Positions 33,203 through 44,914 of a stretch of 64,000 nucleotides of DNA are shown piece after piece. Position numbers and translations under genes: made by a program. Source of the DNA: Inia geoffrensis (Eukaryota; Chordata; Mammalia; Artiodactyla; Iniidae); assembly GCA_036417435.1 (NCBI GenBank), contig CM070904.1, positions 64,302,408 through 64,366,407 on the forward strand, in the 5' to 3' direction. The notes under the pieces were generated by a model. The model did no database searches, was not told the DNA's origin, and saw only the letters and a list, made by a program, of their open reading frames with translations. Numbering within the stretch: the first letter of the stretch is position 1; the number at the start of each line of letters is the position of its first letter.

Positions 33203-33785
33203 TGGTAGGTAGAATTCTAAGATGGTCCCCAAGATTTTCTGTCTCTGGTATACACATCCTGCATAATTCTAGCCACAGTGAATATGATGGGTTTAGCTCT
33301 CACAATTCATTTACATCATATGGCACAGCTGACTTTAAGAAAGGGAGATTATCCAGGGGAACCTAACGTAATCATTTGGGACATTTGAAGGCAGAAATTT
33401 TTCTCTGGCTGGCCACAGGAGGGGAAGTCTTTGCTGGCCTGGAAGAAAGCAAACACCCTATTTTGAACAGCTGAGATCAGGAGCCCCTAGAAGCTAAATG
33501 TGGCACCAAACTGAGAGTTAACAGGAAAGCAGGGACACAGACCTACAACCACAGAAAATGAATTCTGTCATCAACCAGTACACCTGAAGAAGACCTGAGC
33601 TCAGGTGAGGACCACAGCCCGGGATGATAGCTTGATTTCAACCTGGTAAGACCCTGAGCAGAGTACCCAGCCACACTGTGCCCAGACTTCTGACCTCCAG
33701 AACCATGAGCTAATATATGGGCATTGTTTTTAGCTGCTAATTTGTAGTATGTTATCAGGCATCTGTAAGAAACTACTACACAGCA
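33203..33785 (+). mobile_element. Old LTR-like repeat, MaLR type likely
   Basis: Begins 'taggtagaattctaagatgg' with 'ctggtatacacatcctgcata', and ends 'cttctgacctccagaaccatg' with 'taagaaactactaca'. That start and end order is familiar from an old interspersed LTR-like family. I cannot name the subfamily with certainty and see no internal viral sequence. Confidence 0.55.
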
Positions 33786-36436
33786 AAAATTACTTCTGGA
33801 ACTTGTCTTATCTGACATTTTTACAAAAGTTCAGTAAAATCACAGGGAGCTTGTGCATGTAGTATAATTTTTGGCCTACGGGGAATACACTGAATAGAGA
33901 TTTAGTTATGTTGACTGTGTGGAATGGCAGAAAAAGTTTCAGTGTTGGTTTGAAGGCAAGGTATTTTAGGCAGAATTAATCCAGATGATATTTGCAAGAT
34001 GATGGATTGGTCTCAACCAGCAATTATGATTCATTAGAAAGCTACAGTGAGCATTTTCATTGCTGCCCATAGACACAGGCTCAGCATGCTCCGGTTGAGT
34101 AGACCAACGACATTTCTGAGCACATCCTTAGGAAAGGTATTGGAAACTCACTAGAAACAAAAGGTCTGTAAAAATTATAGGGTTAATCCATTCCCAGGAT
34201 AATATAAAGAGTTACCCTTCTTAACTAGGCATCAGGAAGTGCATAAGTGATAGACAAGTTCCCCAGATATGCAATTAAAATGAGCAACAGGCCAAACTTT
34301 CTTAGGAAGTATATACATCTTACAGATATACCCCTTATCTGGAAAATTAAAGATTAAGGGACTATTCTCAAGGTTTATAAAAATAGATAAACAAAAGGAC
34401 TGCATATTAGGTGCATTGGAAAGAATCTGTGAGTCCAGTTAGTGGGGAAATGCTGCTTCTTTTCTTTTCAGATGTTTCCTTTCATGTCCAGAAAGCTAGA
34501 TTCGCATAATACTCCCAACCCCTCTCCATCCCTTTGGTCACCTTGCCCTTGGGAAGGTAGTGTGATTTATCTGGTTGGCAGAATTGGGACGGTATGTTGG
34601 GAATGTTTGACTCAGCTCTTCTTTTTACCTCTTAAGAATAAGCCTGACCAAAGGGAGCACATTTTCTTCTCTCATGTCTCTAACTGGGTAGATAAGGCTG
34701 TTGTATTCTGGGGTTTAATATTAGGAAGTCTAAACCTCCCAAAAATATAACCAGAAAATGCTATTCGAGACATCTTTTGGGTAGTAAAGGTGAAGTTTTG
34801 TTCCAGGAATTGCACGCTTTTATCATATTTTTCCACTAGTTTAATGTTTGGTGTGTAGTAGGGAAGGAGGTGCTATTTATTGGGTCTCCTCAAAGGTCTT
34901 AATTAGAACAAGACAGTTCCTCCTAATGTTACAAAAAGGAATTCTTAAAATTGAAACTAAAACAAAGCATAGTTTTATTCATAATTATTAGTATATTTAA
35001 GAAATTTGTTACTTCAAGATGTACAGGATGAAATTACAAAGGACATCAAAAAGAGTTTAATAATCTAATTATTATACATTTAAAAGGATTGATCCCCTTA
35101 TTTCTGAGATGACATAACTGGGTTATTATATCATTTTGTATAGTATCCTTGGTATGTTTTAATTCATTTGCTCATTATTCATGCAATAATCTAAACCCTT
35201 GTGGCATTTTTAACATTTGAAAAAATTTCCAGCATTGGAAAGATTCCTTATGTCAACGTGTAAAGACTAAAAATCACCTTTAAGCCTCAACATGGAAGAT
35301 TGGCAATCCTCGTTCTCCTGAGTATTTTTCTTTATTCACTACCACTTTACAACTTGGGTTTGTAATTACTAAATTCTTGGTACAGAATGTGAATTTTACA
35401 TTTCATAATTATTCTAAGAGTTGTTATGAGCACTATGGAACCAATGGAAAAGTATGACAAAGAGTAATTAACCTTTTAAATACAAATCTTCCTAACAAGA
35501 CAATAGAAGGTCTAAAATGAAGACACTAACTGGCCATGTTAGACACCTCATTCTCATAGTTCCTTGGACCCAGCAGTGAGAAAGATACATGTTGCCTTCA
35601 TCTAAAAAACACAATTTAAGAATTGTAGCTTTTCTCTTCTCTTTGCAGGAATCTAGGGAGTCAAGGGCAATGTAACAGACAATCCCAAAGGGCTCCAATT
35701 ATCTTTTAATCTGAATCTCCTCAGCACTTTTAAAAGGATTCTGTACTTTATTATTCCAGTGTACACTGGATAGTCTATTTCACAGGATTCTCTTGTGTTA
35801 TTCCTGTATAAGTTCACTTCCCAATTTGAGTATAAGATGAAATTATGCCACTCTTGGCTTGTTTATGTTTATTAAAACCACATAACCCTTCTGCACAAAG
35901 GTTTTGATTCAAGTTTAATGAATAAATAAACTTCCAATAGTAGGTTCTACCAGAAACTGCATGGCTATAACTCATAGTAGGGTTGGATCTGAAGTAACTA
36001 TGTTAGTTGCATTTGCTTACACACCCCAGGTGTACTTCTTTATAAGATTTAGGGAATATTGGGTTATCAGGGACTTAGGGATTCTAACTTCAAGAAACAA
36101 GTCACTTCATCCTTGGCATAGCTACAGAGATAGTTCAAAATCATTATGACAAAAAGCAGTAAAAGTAAGATGTAGTTTACTCCATATCCTTTTGTGTCAT
36201 TTTGGAAGGATACAACTAGAATGAACTTATGTGTGAACACTGAGGGAAATGAGTGAGGATTACAAAGAGAGGTATAAAATATAACCACACTTGTGTTCTT
36301 ATCAGAATTCAGCATGTGAATATTTCTATGACAAGTGTCTCTAGCTAGTCATACTCTTCTTAAACTTTACATATTTGGCTACTTTACTGTGAAGAAATGA
36401 GCCATGGAATTCTTTGTCGTGACATACCTCACTGGG
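33786..36436. other. Intronic sequence, no element recognised
   Basis: AT-rich. The short ORFs (up to 102 codons at 34442-34750) have no recognisable domain. Nothing further can be supported. Confidence 0.4.
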
Positions 36437-36990
36437 AGTGTATCAGTTTCCTATTGCTGCTACAATTATTACAAACCTAGTGAGTTAAAACATGAATTAA
36501 TGTTTTAACATTAAAATATGAATTAATTATTATATTAATTATTAATTATTTAAAATATGAATTAATTATTTTACAGTTCTGGAGGTCAGAAACCCAAAAT
36601 GAGTTGGCAGGGCTGCATTCTGGAGGCTCTATGGATGAATAGGTTTTTTTGTTTTTTTACAGCTTCTAGAGGTCACCTGCATTCCTTGGTTCCTAGCCCC
36701 TTCCTCCATTTTCAAGCAATTAATGTCACATCTTCTAATTGTCTTCATACTCTCTTCCTTCCCTCTGCTTCTGGGGTCACATCACCTTCACTGACTGTGA
36801 CACTCCTGCCCCAATTTTATAAAGACCCTTGTGATGACATTGGGCCCACATGGAAAATCCAGAAGAATCTACCCATCTCAATATCCTTAACCTAACCATA
36901 TCTGCAGAGTCCCTTTTGCAGTGTAAAGTAATATATTCACAGGTTCTGGGGTTTAGGGCATAGACCTCTTTCCAGGGCCATCATTCAGTG
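36437..36990 (+). mobile_element. Interspersed repeat, family unresolved
   Basis: Begins 'gtatcagtttcctattgctgc', continues 'cagttctggaggtcagaaacc', 'cagcttctagaggtcacctgc' and 'gacccttgtgatgacattggg', and ends 'catattcacaggttctgggg'. This is a very common mammalian interspersed sequence; I do not recall its library name with certainty. An AT-rich expansion interrupts it at 36485-36575. Confidence 0.7.
36485..36575. repeat. AT-rich degenerate tandem repeat (gaattaatt)n
   Basis: Multiple iterations of 'atgaattaat' and 'ttattaattatt' words inside the element at 36437. Confidence 0.8.
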
Positions 36991-38335
36991 TACCATAGGG
37001 GATATACTTTATTTATGCATGTATTTGTCTACAACACTTCTAGAAAAAGAAGACTTCATATGAATCTAAGAAGCCAAAAGCTTCTGGTAAAACATTTCAT
37101 ACATGCGTCCACATAACTCCATGTAAAAGATTTATTACGTGAAAGTTGCCCAAACATCTAGCAGTCAGTGGGGAATCCAGAATTGTCAAATGAGAGGAAC
37201 TTGGTTAGAAGGCGAGGAATAGGAAACTTATTTCAGAGCTGTGTTTTCATAGCAAGCTTGATGTTTCTACAGGGATCTTACATGTATTTGGAGGAAGACT
37301 GAGATCAGGGGCTAATGAAACTATTGGAGTCAAATTCTTCCCTTCCTCTCCTCCATCAGGCCAAACCTCTTGGCTCTATCACTGCTAGTGTTTGAATATC
37401 CTGCTTAAAGGAGCAGAGAAGAAGAGAGAAGACAGGCAGGTTGGTCTCGCTGTGTGAAATTTACTTGGGGTTAATACCAATTAAATAACTCACTCTCTGA
37501 CATTTTGTATTAATCTTTATGTCAGTTCAATGTTAGCATGCTAATACCTCAGTTTCATTCAATTTGTCAGTATCTATGGCTGATATTCTTTACCCAAATT
37601 CTGTCTTCAGATATTCACATATGTTTGGAACTTACTTAGTCTTTGATTAGAATTTTACATGACATAATGAAATAAAGGTTCTCTTCATGACATGCTGAAC
37701 ATAATACAGGCACCCAAAGTCCTTAACTAAACTTGATTATTTATGGAGCCTGATAATATTATGGGGATTTTAGGTTTTTGGTTTTTCTAGTTTTTGCGGT
37801 CCTATATATTGGTTTTATCAGAATTTTATCTGCATGTAGATGAGCAGACTCATGGTTTCTATAAGGGTTTAGAGTTAATAAAGTATGTGCCATATGATCA
37901 TAAAATATTCTGATCTATTTGAGTAAAAAGTTCCACATATATTAAATACTATTTTTTCTGGTTTCCTTGTTTATAGAATCCTATGTGTGAGATACTTTTT
38001 AAAATAAGCATGTTCATTGCAGTGTTTTATATACTAGCTCAAATTGTAAAAACAAACAAACAAAAAATTAAAATAGAACTCTGGGTATATTTTACATATG
38101 TTTTTATAAATTAGAATACAATGTGGTTATAAGAAGGAATGAGGTATATTTCTATGTATTGTTGTAAAACTATATCCCTATGATACAGTGAAGAGTTAAA
38201 AAAATTAGCTTGAAAACTAAGCATTTATGATTCCATAAATTTTTGCTAAAAATGTACACATGTAATTATGCATGCTTAGAATAGAAATCTGGAAGGAAAC
38301 ACACTTATACATCAAACTGTTACTAATTAAAACTA
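36991..38335. other. Intronic sequence, no element recognised
   Basis: AT-rich. A (CAAA)n-like stretch is at 38050-38068. No coding feature. Confidence 0.4.
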
Positions 38336-38485
38336 ACATATTGAATACTTATTTTATTCCAGACTCTGTTATAAGTGTTCTGCATGTATCATTTTATGTA
38401 GTTCCACAGAAAGCCTATGAATTATTATTATTTTGATTTTGTAGATGAAACTGAATCACAGAGAGATGAAATAACTTGCCAAAGA
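38336..38485 (+). mobile_element. Mammal-wide MIR/L2-associated repeat fragment
   Basis: 'attgaatacttattttattcc', 'gtagatgaaactgaatcacag' and 'gatgaaataacttgccaaaga' occur in the expected order. Confidence 0.65.
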
Positions 38486-39074
38486 CACTTGATTATCTAA
38501 CGCTGTCTTTGGGATGTGAATATTCAAATGACTCTTACCTCTACTTTTTTTTACAGTCTATGCTGGAATTCTCAATAATGAGTGTATATCACTTTTATAA
38601 TTATAAAAAAGAAGAAAGGTATTTTTCATTTGGGGGGAAAAAGACCCCCACAAAAGAGGAAATCAGTGGGAAACAACTGGTTGCAATTTACCAGCTATGA
38701 TACATTATTTAAAATGCAAGAAAACTGATACTTGAAAACCTGTCTTACTGAGTCTTCAAAATCCATTATTTTTAAAATAAATTCAGTTTAGATCTCCAAA
38801 TCCCCATGCAAATAACTGAATAAAAATTCAATATGTTTTGTCTTCGCATGCTAGTTCCATCTTTTCCTAAAAATTTTTACAGTAAGCTTCGAAACGTGAA
38901 ATAATGTCTTCACTCTAAAGTTAGTTTATAGAATTTTAAAAACACATAGCATCAATACAATGAAATCACTAAATGATTTTAAAAATCATGTTGGTTTTAG
39001 TTAAATTGTATTAATGGATTTATAGAATGAAACAAAGGGCAATCACGTCTGGAAAATCATGCAGTAGATAGTGT

Positions 39075-39655
39075 TCTGGTAGCTATTGCTATGTAGCAAA
39101 CCACCCCAACAAATAAATAATTTATTATTATTTTGCATCGTTCTGTAGGTTAAGTTCTGAGCTGAATTGTTCAAGCTTAGTTTCCGTCATGTTTCAGTGA
39201 GATTTCGGCTGTCGTTGCAGTCATCTGAAGGCTGGACTGGACTGGCTATCCAAGATGGTGCACTTTACATGGCTGGCAGTTGAAGCTGGCTGATGGTTGG
39301 GAGCTTAAGTAGAGCTACTGACTGGAATGCTTACGTGGACCTTCAAGTGGCTTGGGCTTCTCAGAGAATGGTGCCTTAGTTTCTAGAGGAAGCATCCCAA
39401 GAATGAGTGTTCAGTTGTGAGCTTTACAAGAGGCAGAAAGGGGAAGCTCCCAGGCCAATGAAAGGCTAAGCCTGGAACTAGGATAGCATTATTTCTTTCA
39501 TGTTCTATTGGTCAAAGAGGCCACAGGGTCCACCTATATTTAAAGGAGAAGAGAAATAGGCTCTCTCTTTTGATAGGACAGTGGCAAGAGATGAGAGATA
39601 GGGGAGATATTGGTGCAGCTGTCTTTGGAAAATGCAACCTGCTGCAGTCGCTTAA
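39075..39655 (+). mobile_element. Interspersed repeat, family unresolved
   Basis: Begins 'gttctggtagctattgctatg' with 'agcaaaccaccccaa', then 'gaaggctggactggactggct', and ends in 'gccacagggtccacctatatt'. The opening resembles that of the element at 36437 but the interior differs. Old and diverged. Confidence 0.5.
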
Positions 39656-41130
39656 AAAGCAACCTTTGCCTAATCTTTGCAAAATATATCTGATATAAAA
39701 AAGTTATTATGTCATTGACAAGGAAAGGTTAAATTCCTGGATATATGAGCTTGGTTACCACAGGCTATCTCTTCCTAACTGATAGTGATTGTTATAAATA
39801 AAGCTGACTATGCCTCTTTACATTTCTGTCTATTTTTCTGTCTCAGTTTGTTTTTTTCTTTTGATCACTGGTGATTGGGAAATGGAGTATGCAGAGTGGG
39901 AAAAAAAGGTTGGCAGTAAAGACTGAATCCACAGAGGGGATATTTCTGGTCAAACCATGAGAAGTCTGTGGATAATTGCTGTTGACCTACAAAGTTAATG
40001 ATCAAAAGAGGGAAGATCATTCTTTCTATATAACTTTGACAATATCACATATCTTTGTACCTCATAATTTATAAAGACCTTTCATGTATATTTCTCATTT
40101 TCAGCCTGCATCAAACTCATTTTATGGATCAGTAACCTGAGTGATAAGTAAGTTAAGTGATGCCCTTAAAGTCACATAGCTAGTAATGGAGAGTGAAACA
40201 GGTCTTCTGTTTCAGAACCCTTTCCTTTGTATCACAGTACCTTTACAGACTTTTACTGCCAAAACTGTTTGACAAGCAGGTAAGAAACGAGAATGAGAAG
40301 TGGGTAAGAGTGAAGACAGACGTAATTTTGGGCAAATAACTTGATTTTTTTTAACCTAGAAAAGAAAAATGCCTTCCATGTATAAATGTTGGGAAGATTA
40401 AGTATGAAAGTGTAATAAAGTCAAAGAGTGTGTTTGATAGATGTCATCTCATACTCCTATTACAGCAATTATCATTAGTATTACATTAAAGAGACAATTT
40501 GGTACAGTAGATAAAGCACGGAGTCAGACAGATCTAGTTTTTATTTTTCAATGTAATCAGTAGAAATTTCTACATTTTTTAAGGCAGAAAGCCACTTTGT
40601 GAGAATAATTTTCTGACATTAAAATTACCTGGGAAACTATTGTTGAACTTTGTCCATGTATATTAGTCACATTTGGAAGACTACACTGTGGATAAAGCAA
40701 GTTTCCAAATCTCAGTAACCTACTCAAAAAATGCCTTAGTTTTTGCTCCTACTAATATAGACTAAGGTAGCTGTGGGTTGTCATTGGCTCTGTTCCTAGA
40801 TCCTTCTTTATTCCAGGATCCAGGATAAAGGGGCTGTCACTATTTGGGGCACATTGTTCTCATGGCAGAGGAAAATTCAATGACTGAACCACGCAATGCC
40901 TTTTAAAACTTTTGCTCAAATGTGACATATATCACTTACACTCATATTTCATTCGCCTAAAACATATGGTTAAACTCAACATCAATGTGACAAGCATACT
41001 TAATTCTTCTACAGGAAGATGATTAAATAATTAGAAACAATAAAAGTCTATTTTAATCCAAGATAGGAATCATGTGACTGCTAAACTTAAAGCTCCTGGA
41101 GGCAAAAAGAAACATTTGAAATATTTTTAA
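39656..41130. other. Intronic sequence with short MIR/L2 fragments
   Basis: A MIR/L2-like fragment at 40090-40240 ('gtcacatagctagtaatggag') and a MIR head near 40500-40545. The rest is unassigned. Confidence 0.45.
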
Positions 41131-41134
41131 GTAC

Positions 41135-41215
41135 TCGTTTCTCAGTGCCTAGCACACAACTTCATACACTGTAGGTGCTCATTAAATATTAATAGGTGAA
41201 TGCATGATATAGGCA
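41135..41215 (+). mobile_element. LINE-2 3' end fragment
   Basis: 'ctcagtgcctagcacacaact' and 'gtaggtgctcattaaatatta' are the L2/MIR tail wording. Confidence 0.6.
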
Positions 41216-41426
41216 AAGGTTAACATGTAGCAAACCCTTACACTGTGACCCTTCATCTCTCCATGCTCCAAATTGAAGAAGCAATGATTAAAATTTAAAT
41301 TTTTGTTGTTAGCCTAGATGCGTATTCAAATATACTCAGAAAATGAATAAAACACCCTTTATATAACTGCAATCATAATGAAGGAGAGCAAGCTATTACA
41401 TGCAATTAGGTGAAGTTTGAGTAGTT

Positions 41427-41960
41427 AGTTCATTCATTCAGCAAACAGGTTATTAGACCTTTCTATGTGCCAGGCACTGTCACAAAGATGTATTTTAAGA
41501 TGAGTAAGGACTTCCCTGGTGGCGCAGTGGTTAAGAATCCACCTGCCAATGCAGGGGACCCAGGTTTGAGCCCTGGTCCGGGAAGATCCCACATGCCACG
41601 GAGCAATTAAGCCTGTGTACAACAACTACTGAGCTTGCACCCTACAGCCCACACGCCGTAACTACTGAGCCCACATGCTGCAACTACTGAAGCCCGCATG
41701 CTCTAGGGCCTGTGTGCCACAACTACTGAGCCCATGCGCCTAGAGCTCATGCTCAGCAGCAAGAGAAGCCACTGCAATGAAAAGCCCACCCACAGCAATG
41801 AAGAGTAGACCGGCTTGCTGCAGCTAGAGAAAGCGCGCGCGCAGCAACAAAGACCAAACGGAGCCCCCCCAAAAAAATTTAATAAAAAAAAAAAAAATGA
41901 GTAAGACTCAGGTATAGCCCTTGCCCTTAATGAGCTGTAGTGACACCTTAGCAGGTTCAT
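41427..41960 (+). mobile_element. LINE-2 fragment split by a CHR-1-type SINE
   Basis: Left part has 'ttcattcattcagcaaacagg' and 'ctatgtgccaggcactgtcac'; right part resumes after the SINE with 'atagcccttgcccttaatgag'. Both are L2 wording in the same direction. Confidence 0.75.
41509..41897 (+). mobile_element. CHR-1-type SINE, long form
   Basis: Head 'ggacttccctggtggcgcag' is the same tRNA-Glu-derived start, but the body continues for a further 170 bp with repeated 'caactactgagcc' units (41622, 41658, 41680, 41719) and ends in a poly-A. The target-site duplication tgagtaag is at 41501-41508 and 41898-41905. This is the longer, older CHR subfamily. Confidence 0.88.
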
Positions 41961-42539
41961 AGTAAGTTTGATGGTGAAAAATTTTACAGATTAATTTGTT
42001 GTTTTGATTTTAAATTCCCAAACTAGAGTGGTGGAAGTATGTCTGTGTGGGGATATATAATTATTTTAATAAATCCATTTTCTTTGAATAATAGTCCACC
42101 TAATCTAAAGAATATGGTAATTTATTTCGAATATCCTTAAAAGTAGGAGGAAACATTGCATAGACAGATGTCTCGAAGATGCCTCAAATCATAATCATAT
42201 AAATTATCTTTATATTATGGGAAGCAACTATTTAAAAGTGTACGCATTGTACAAAGTATTAGATTTCAACCTTCAAACTCTGCATCATCTTGTGAAAAGA
42301 ATTTTAAATTATTTTGATAAGACATATATATGTGCAGAAAAAATAACACGGAGTGCTTTAATTGACACTTTCTTCTGCAAAGACACCATATTCAAGAATT
42401 TTGCACTTCCTTTTTTTTTCTTAACATAACAAGACATATCTCAGCTACATACCCAAGAGATATCTAGAGACTAATTAGGGTGTAGAGTGAATGCTGGTGA
42501 AAACAAAAGGAACATTTCCTAACGTAACTTAAGCATTAA

Positions 42540-42683
42540 GAGCCAGAGAATTTAAGGAACTAGATTCCAGAGTAATAGACAATTTCTAAAGAACTCAGTT
42601 ACAAGACCACAATTAAAGAGCTCTATATTAAAGAATCCTAATGAATCATTTGAGGGAAAATCAATGTGAAGAGTCAGCTGTGA
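42540..42683 (+). repeat. 140-bp direct duplication, copy A
   Basis: Aligns without large gaps to 44774-44914 at roughly 85% identity by eye. Shared blocks include 'ccagagtaat', 'aaagaactca', 'atattaaagaatc' and 'gtcagctgtga'. The flanks do not match. Confidence 0.85.
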
Positions 42684-42924
42684 ATTGAATATAAGTTGAT
42701 AAATAAAATTACATCTTCCAAGATCTCTTCCTAATTAACAATCTGTTACAGAAAACAGGTGGGTTTTTTGATATGCAAATAGCTTCATAAGTTATTAAAA
42801 ATTACAAAAGACATATTAATTCCCTAGCGAAACAGTTTTACATTAAAAAGCATTCTGAAAATTGGCTTATTGCCTTAACTGTGGGATCTGTTTCTGTGGT
42901 TAATTAACATGACATTTGATTCTT

Positions 42925-43239
42925 TTTTTTTTTGTCATCAAAAAATTTATTGCTAGAGCTCTAGAAATTAACCCCAGCTTCAGTTTCGCAGAAGCTCCAG
43001 AAATATCAAACTTACAAAACCTGTGACAACATGCATGTTTGGAAAAACTCTACATTACCATTCTAGCTGATGGAACAAAGCGCTCTGTTTTTCCAGACTA
43101 AAAAGAAGGGGCACCAGGACCAACGATCACCAGCTGCCCAGATACCAAAAAATTATGCTTCTGAGATCTCTTGATGTTGATTCCAGACGAAGAGCAAATG
43201 AGCTGCCTTACGTGTGCCACTCTCGACAGAAGCCCTTTT
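42925..43239 (-). pseudogene. Retrocopied transcript (short processed pseudogene), source unidentified
   Basis: On the minus strand a 300-bp sequence ends with AATAAA (plus-strand tttatt at 42946-42951), 12 bases and then poly-A. It is bounded by a direct repeat tgacatttgatt at 42910-42921 and 43240-43251. These are the hallmarks of LINE-mediated retrotransposition of a polyadenylated RNA. One frame stays open for about 45 codons from the 5' end of the copy and would read ...FLVSGQLVIVGPGAPSF before a stop. I could not name the parent gene. It may be the 3' end of a coding mRNA or a noncoding RNA. It is in the same direction as KCNH7. Confidence 0.7.
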
Positions 43240-43254
43240 TGACATTTGATTTTT

Positions 43255-44034
43255 ACTGATAAAAAATAACACACACAATGCTTTTAAAGATTATTATAAT
43301 TTGAGGTTATTTACTTAGGTTCATATAGATGTCATTTTAGGGACGTTTATAAGAAGTGTCTTTAAAATAAATTTTTTTCCCCTCATATACTGCAGAATAA
43401 TTTTGGAAATAAATATAAAGAAGAGTCAAAATTAAGTTATTCATCCTCCTGCATGCCCACAACCAAGTGAGGTCTGTGATGGGGGCAGTGATCACAGGGA
43501 CACTTCTAGTGTATGTGCCACCCAGGTACTCTGCTCCACAGCAGCTGCGCTGTGACTGTTTCTTCCCCTCGCAGTACCTGAGCTGGGTTTTACTCTTTCC
43601 AGTTGGTTCTCCCATCTCTCTACCAATACGGCAGTGCTCTTGATCTGAATCACTTGCCTACATTCTGTGACATTTTTGCAAAGGCTTTAACTCTATCCTT
43701 TCTTCTGCCTCTCTGTCCACCTCCTCCAGTACTACAGTGAAACCCAGTTCAGGTGACAATCAGAAGAATCCCACTTTCTCCCTCAAGTTGCAATTACCCC
43801 TTGCAGCATAATGCACTAGGTATTCCACCTGATATGGGCTATGGTACAAATGTACGCTTTGAGTCCAAAATCAAAAATCTGAAAAAAAAACTCATGTCAA
43901 ACTATATTAATTAGAGAGGAAACTGATCACAAATTGCAATGTGGAAGGTATGGTTAAAAATAAAATATGCCTTTTTAAAAATTTTACTCAAACTTGAGCA
44001 CCACTTTATGTGCCCCACTTTTATGTGTCCTACT
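43255..44034. other. Intronic sequence, no element recognised
   Basis: Slightly GC-richer at 43440-43800 with one 92-codon open frame of no recognisable content. Nothing supported. Confidence 0.4.
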
Positions 44035-44042
44035 CAAATCTG

Positions 44043-44271
44043 GTGTGTGTGTGTGTTTTTATTTTATTTTATTTTTTTTGTGGTACGCGGGCCTCTCACT
44101 GTTGTGGCCTCTCCCGTTGCGGAGCACAGGCTCCGGACGCCCAGGCTCAGCGGTCACGGCTCACAGTCCCAGCCGCTCCGCGGCATGTGGGATCTTCCCG
44201 GACCGGGGCACGAACCCGTGTCCCCTGCATCGGCAGGCGGACTCTCAACCACTGCGCCACCAGGGAAGCCC
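44043..44271 (-). mobile_element. CHR-type SINE with microsatellite tail
   Basis: Standard body from 'gtggtacgcgggcctctcac' to 'ccagggaagccc'. The target-site duplication caaatctg is at 44035-44042 and 44272-44279. The tail next to the left duplicate is not pure T: it reads (GT)7 then (TTTTA)n, so the original poly-A has evolved into two microsatellites. Confidence 0.92.
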
Positions 44272-44773
44272 CAAATCTGCTGTTTTTAAAAAACTAAAGT
44301 TCACTTTGAAATTCTTATATCCAAAGCTCTGTTAAAGGAACCATTTTTATAGATGTTGTGAGGTCCTGTGAGTTATTTTAGATAAATTTTAGTCTGTACA
44401 CAGCCTAAAATAAATAAGTGAAAGAAGTAAATAGTGTTGGGGTAGGAAATTTACAAATAAGAATAAAAATACTTATGCAGGGATGTATTTTGGGGGAATT
44501 CATACCCAGCCCTAAACTTTTTCTTTTTGCTTTGATCCACTAAAGGGAGGTGCAAGGGCATAAGAATAAAGTGCGTCAAGTTCTGATATAAACCTAAAAT
44601 ACAAAATAAAGTCTTTTCTTAAAAGAGTTGTACCAGCATAAAAGAATAAATAGATGGTCTACCGGTGGGAAAGGCGTAAAAACCTTTTGATGTCAAATGG
44701 TTTAGAAGTCATGGAACGATACCATTTTAGAACTCATCACATTCAGGCTCTTCAGTTAACAGATGAGGAATCT

Positions 44774-44914
44774 GAGCCAGAACACTGAAGGAACGAGACT
44801 CCAGAGTAATGAACAACTTTTAAAGAACTCAATTATAAGACCACACTTAAAGAGTTCCATATTAAAGAATCGTAATGAATCGTTTGGAGAAAAATCAATG
44901 TGAGTCAGCTGTGA
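44774..44914 (+). repeat. 140-bp direct duplication, copy B
   Basis: Partner of 42540-42683, in the same orientation, 2234 bp away. Copy B lacks three bases of copy A near its end. The sequence just before it resembles a MIR fragment ('cagatgaggaatctgagcc'). Confidence 0.85.

Noticed and set aside
41620..41730. CRISPR-like array from spaced 'caactactgagcc' units
   Set aside because: The units are internal to the CHR-1-type SINE body and are irregular in spacing and sequence.
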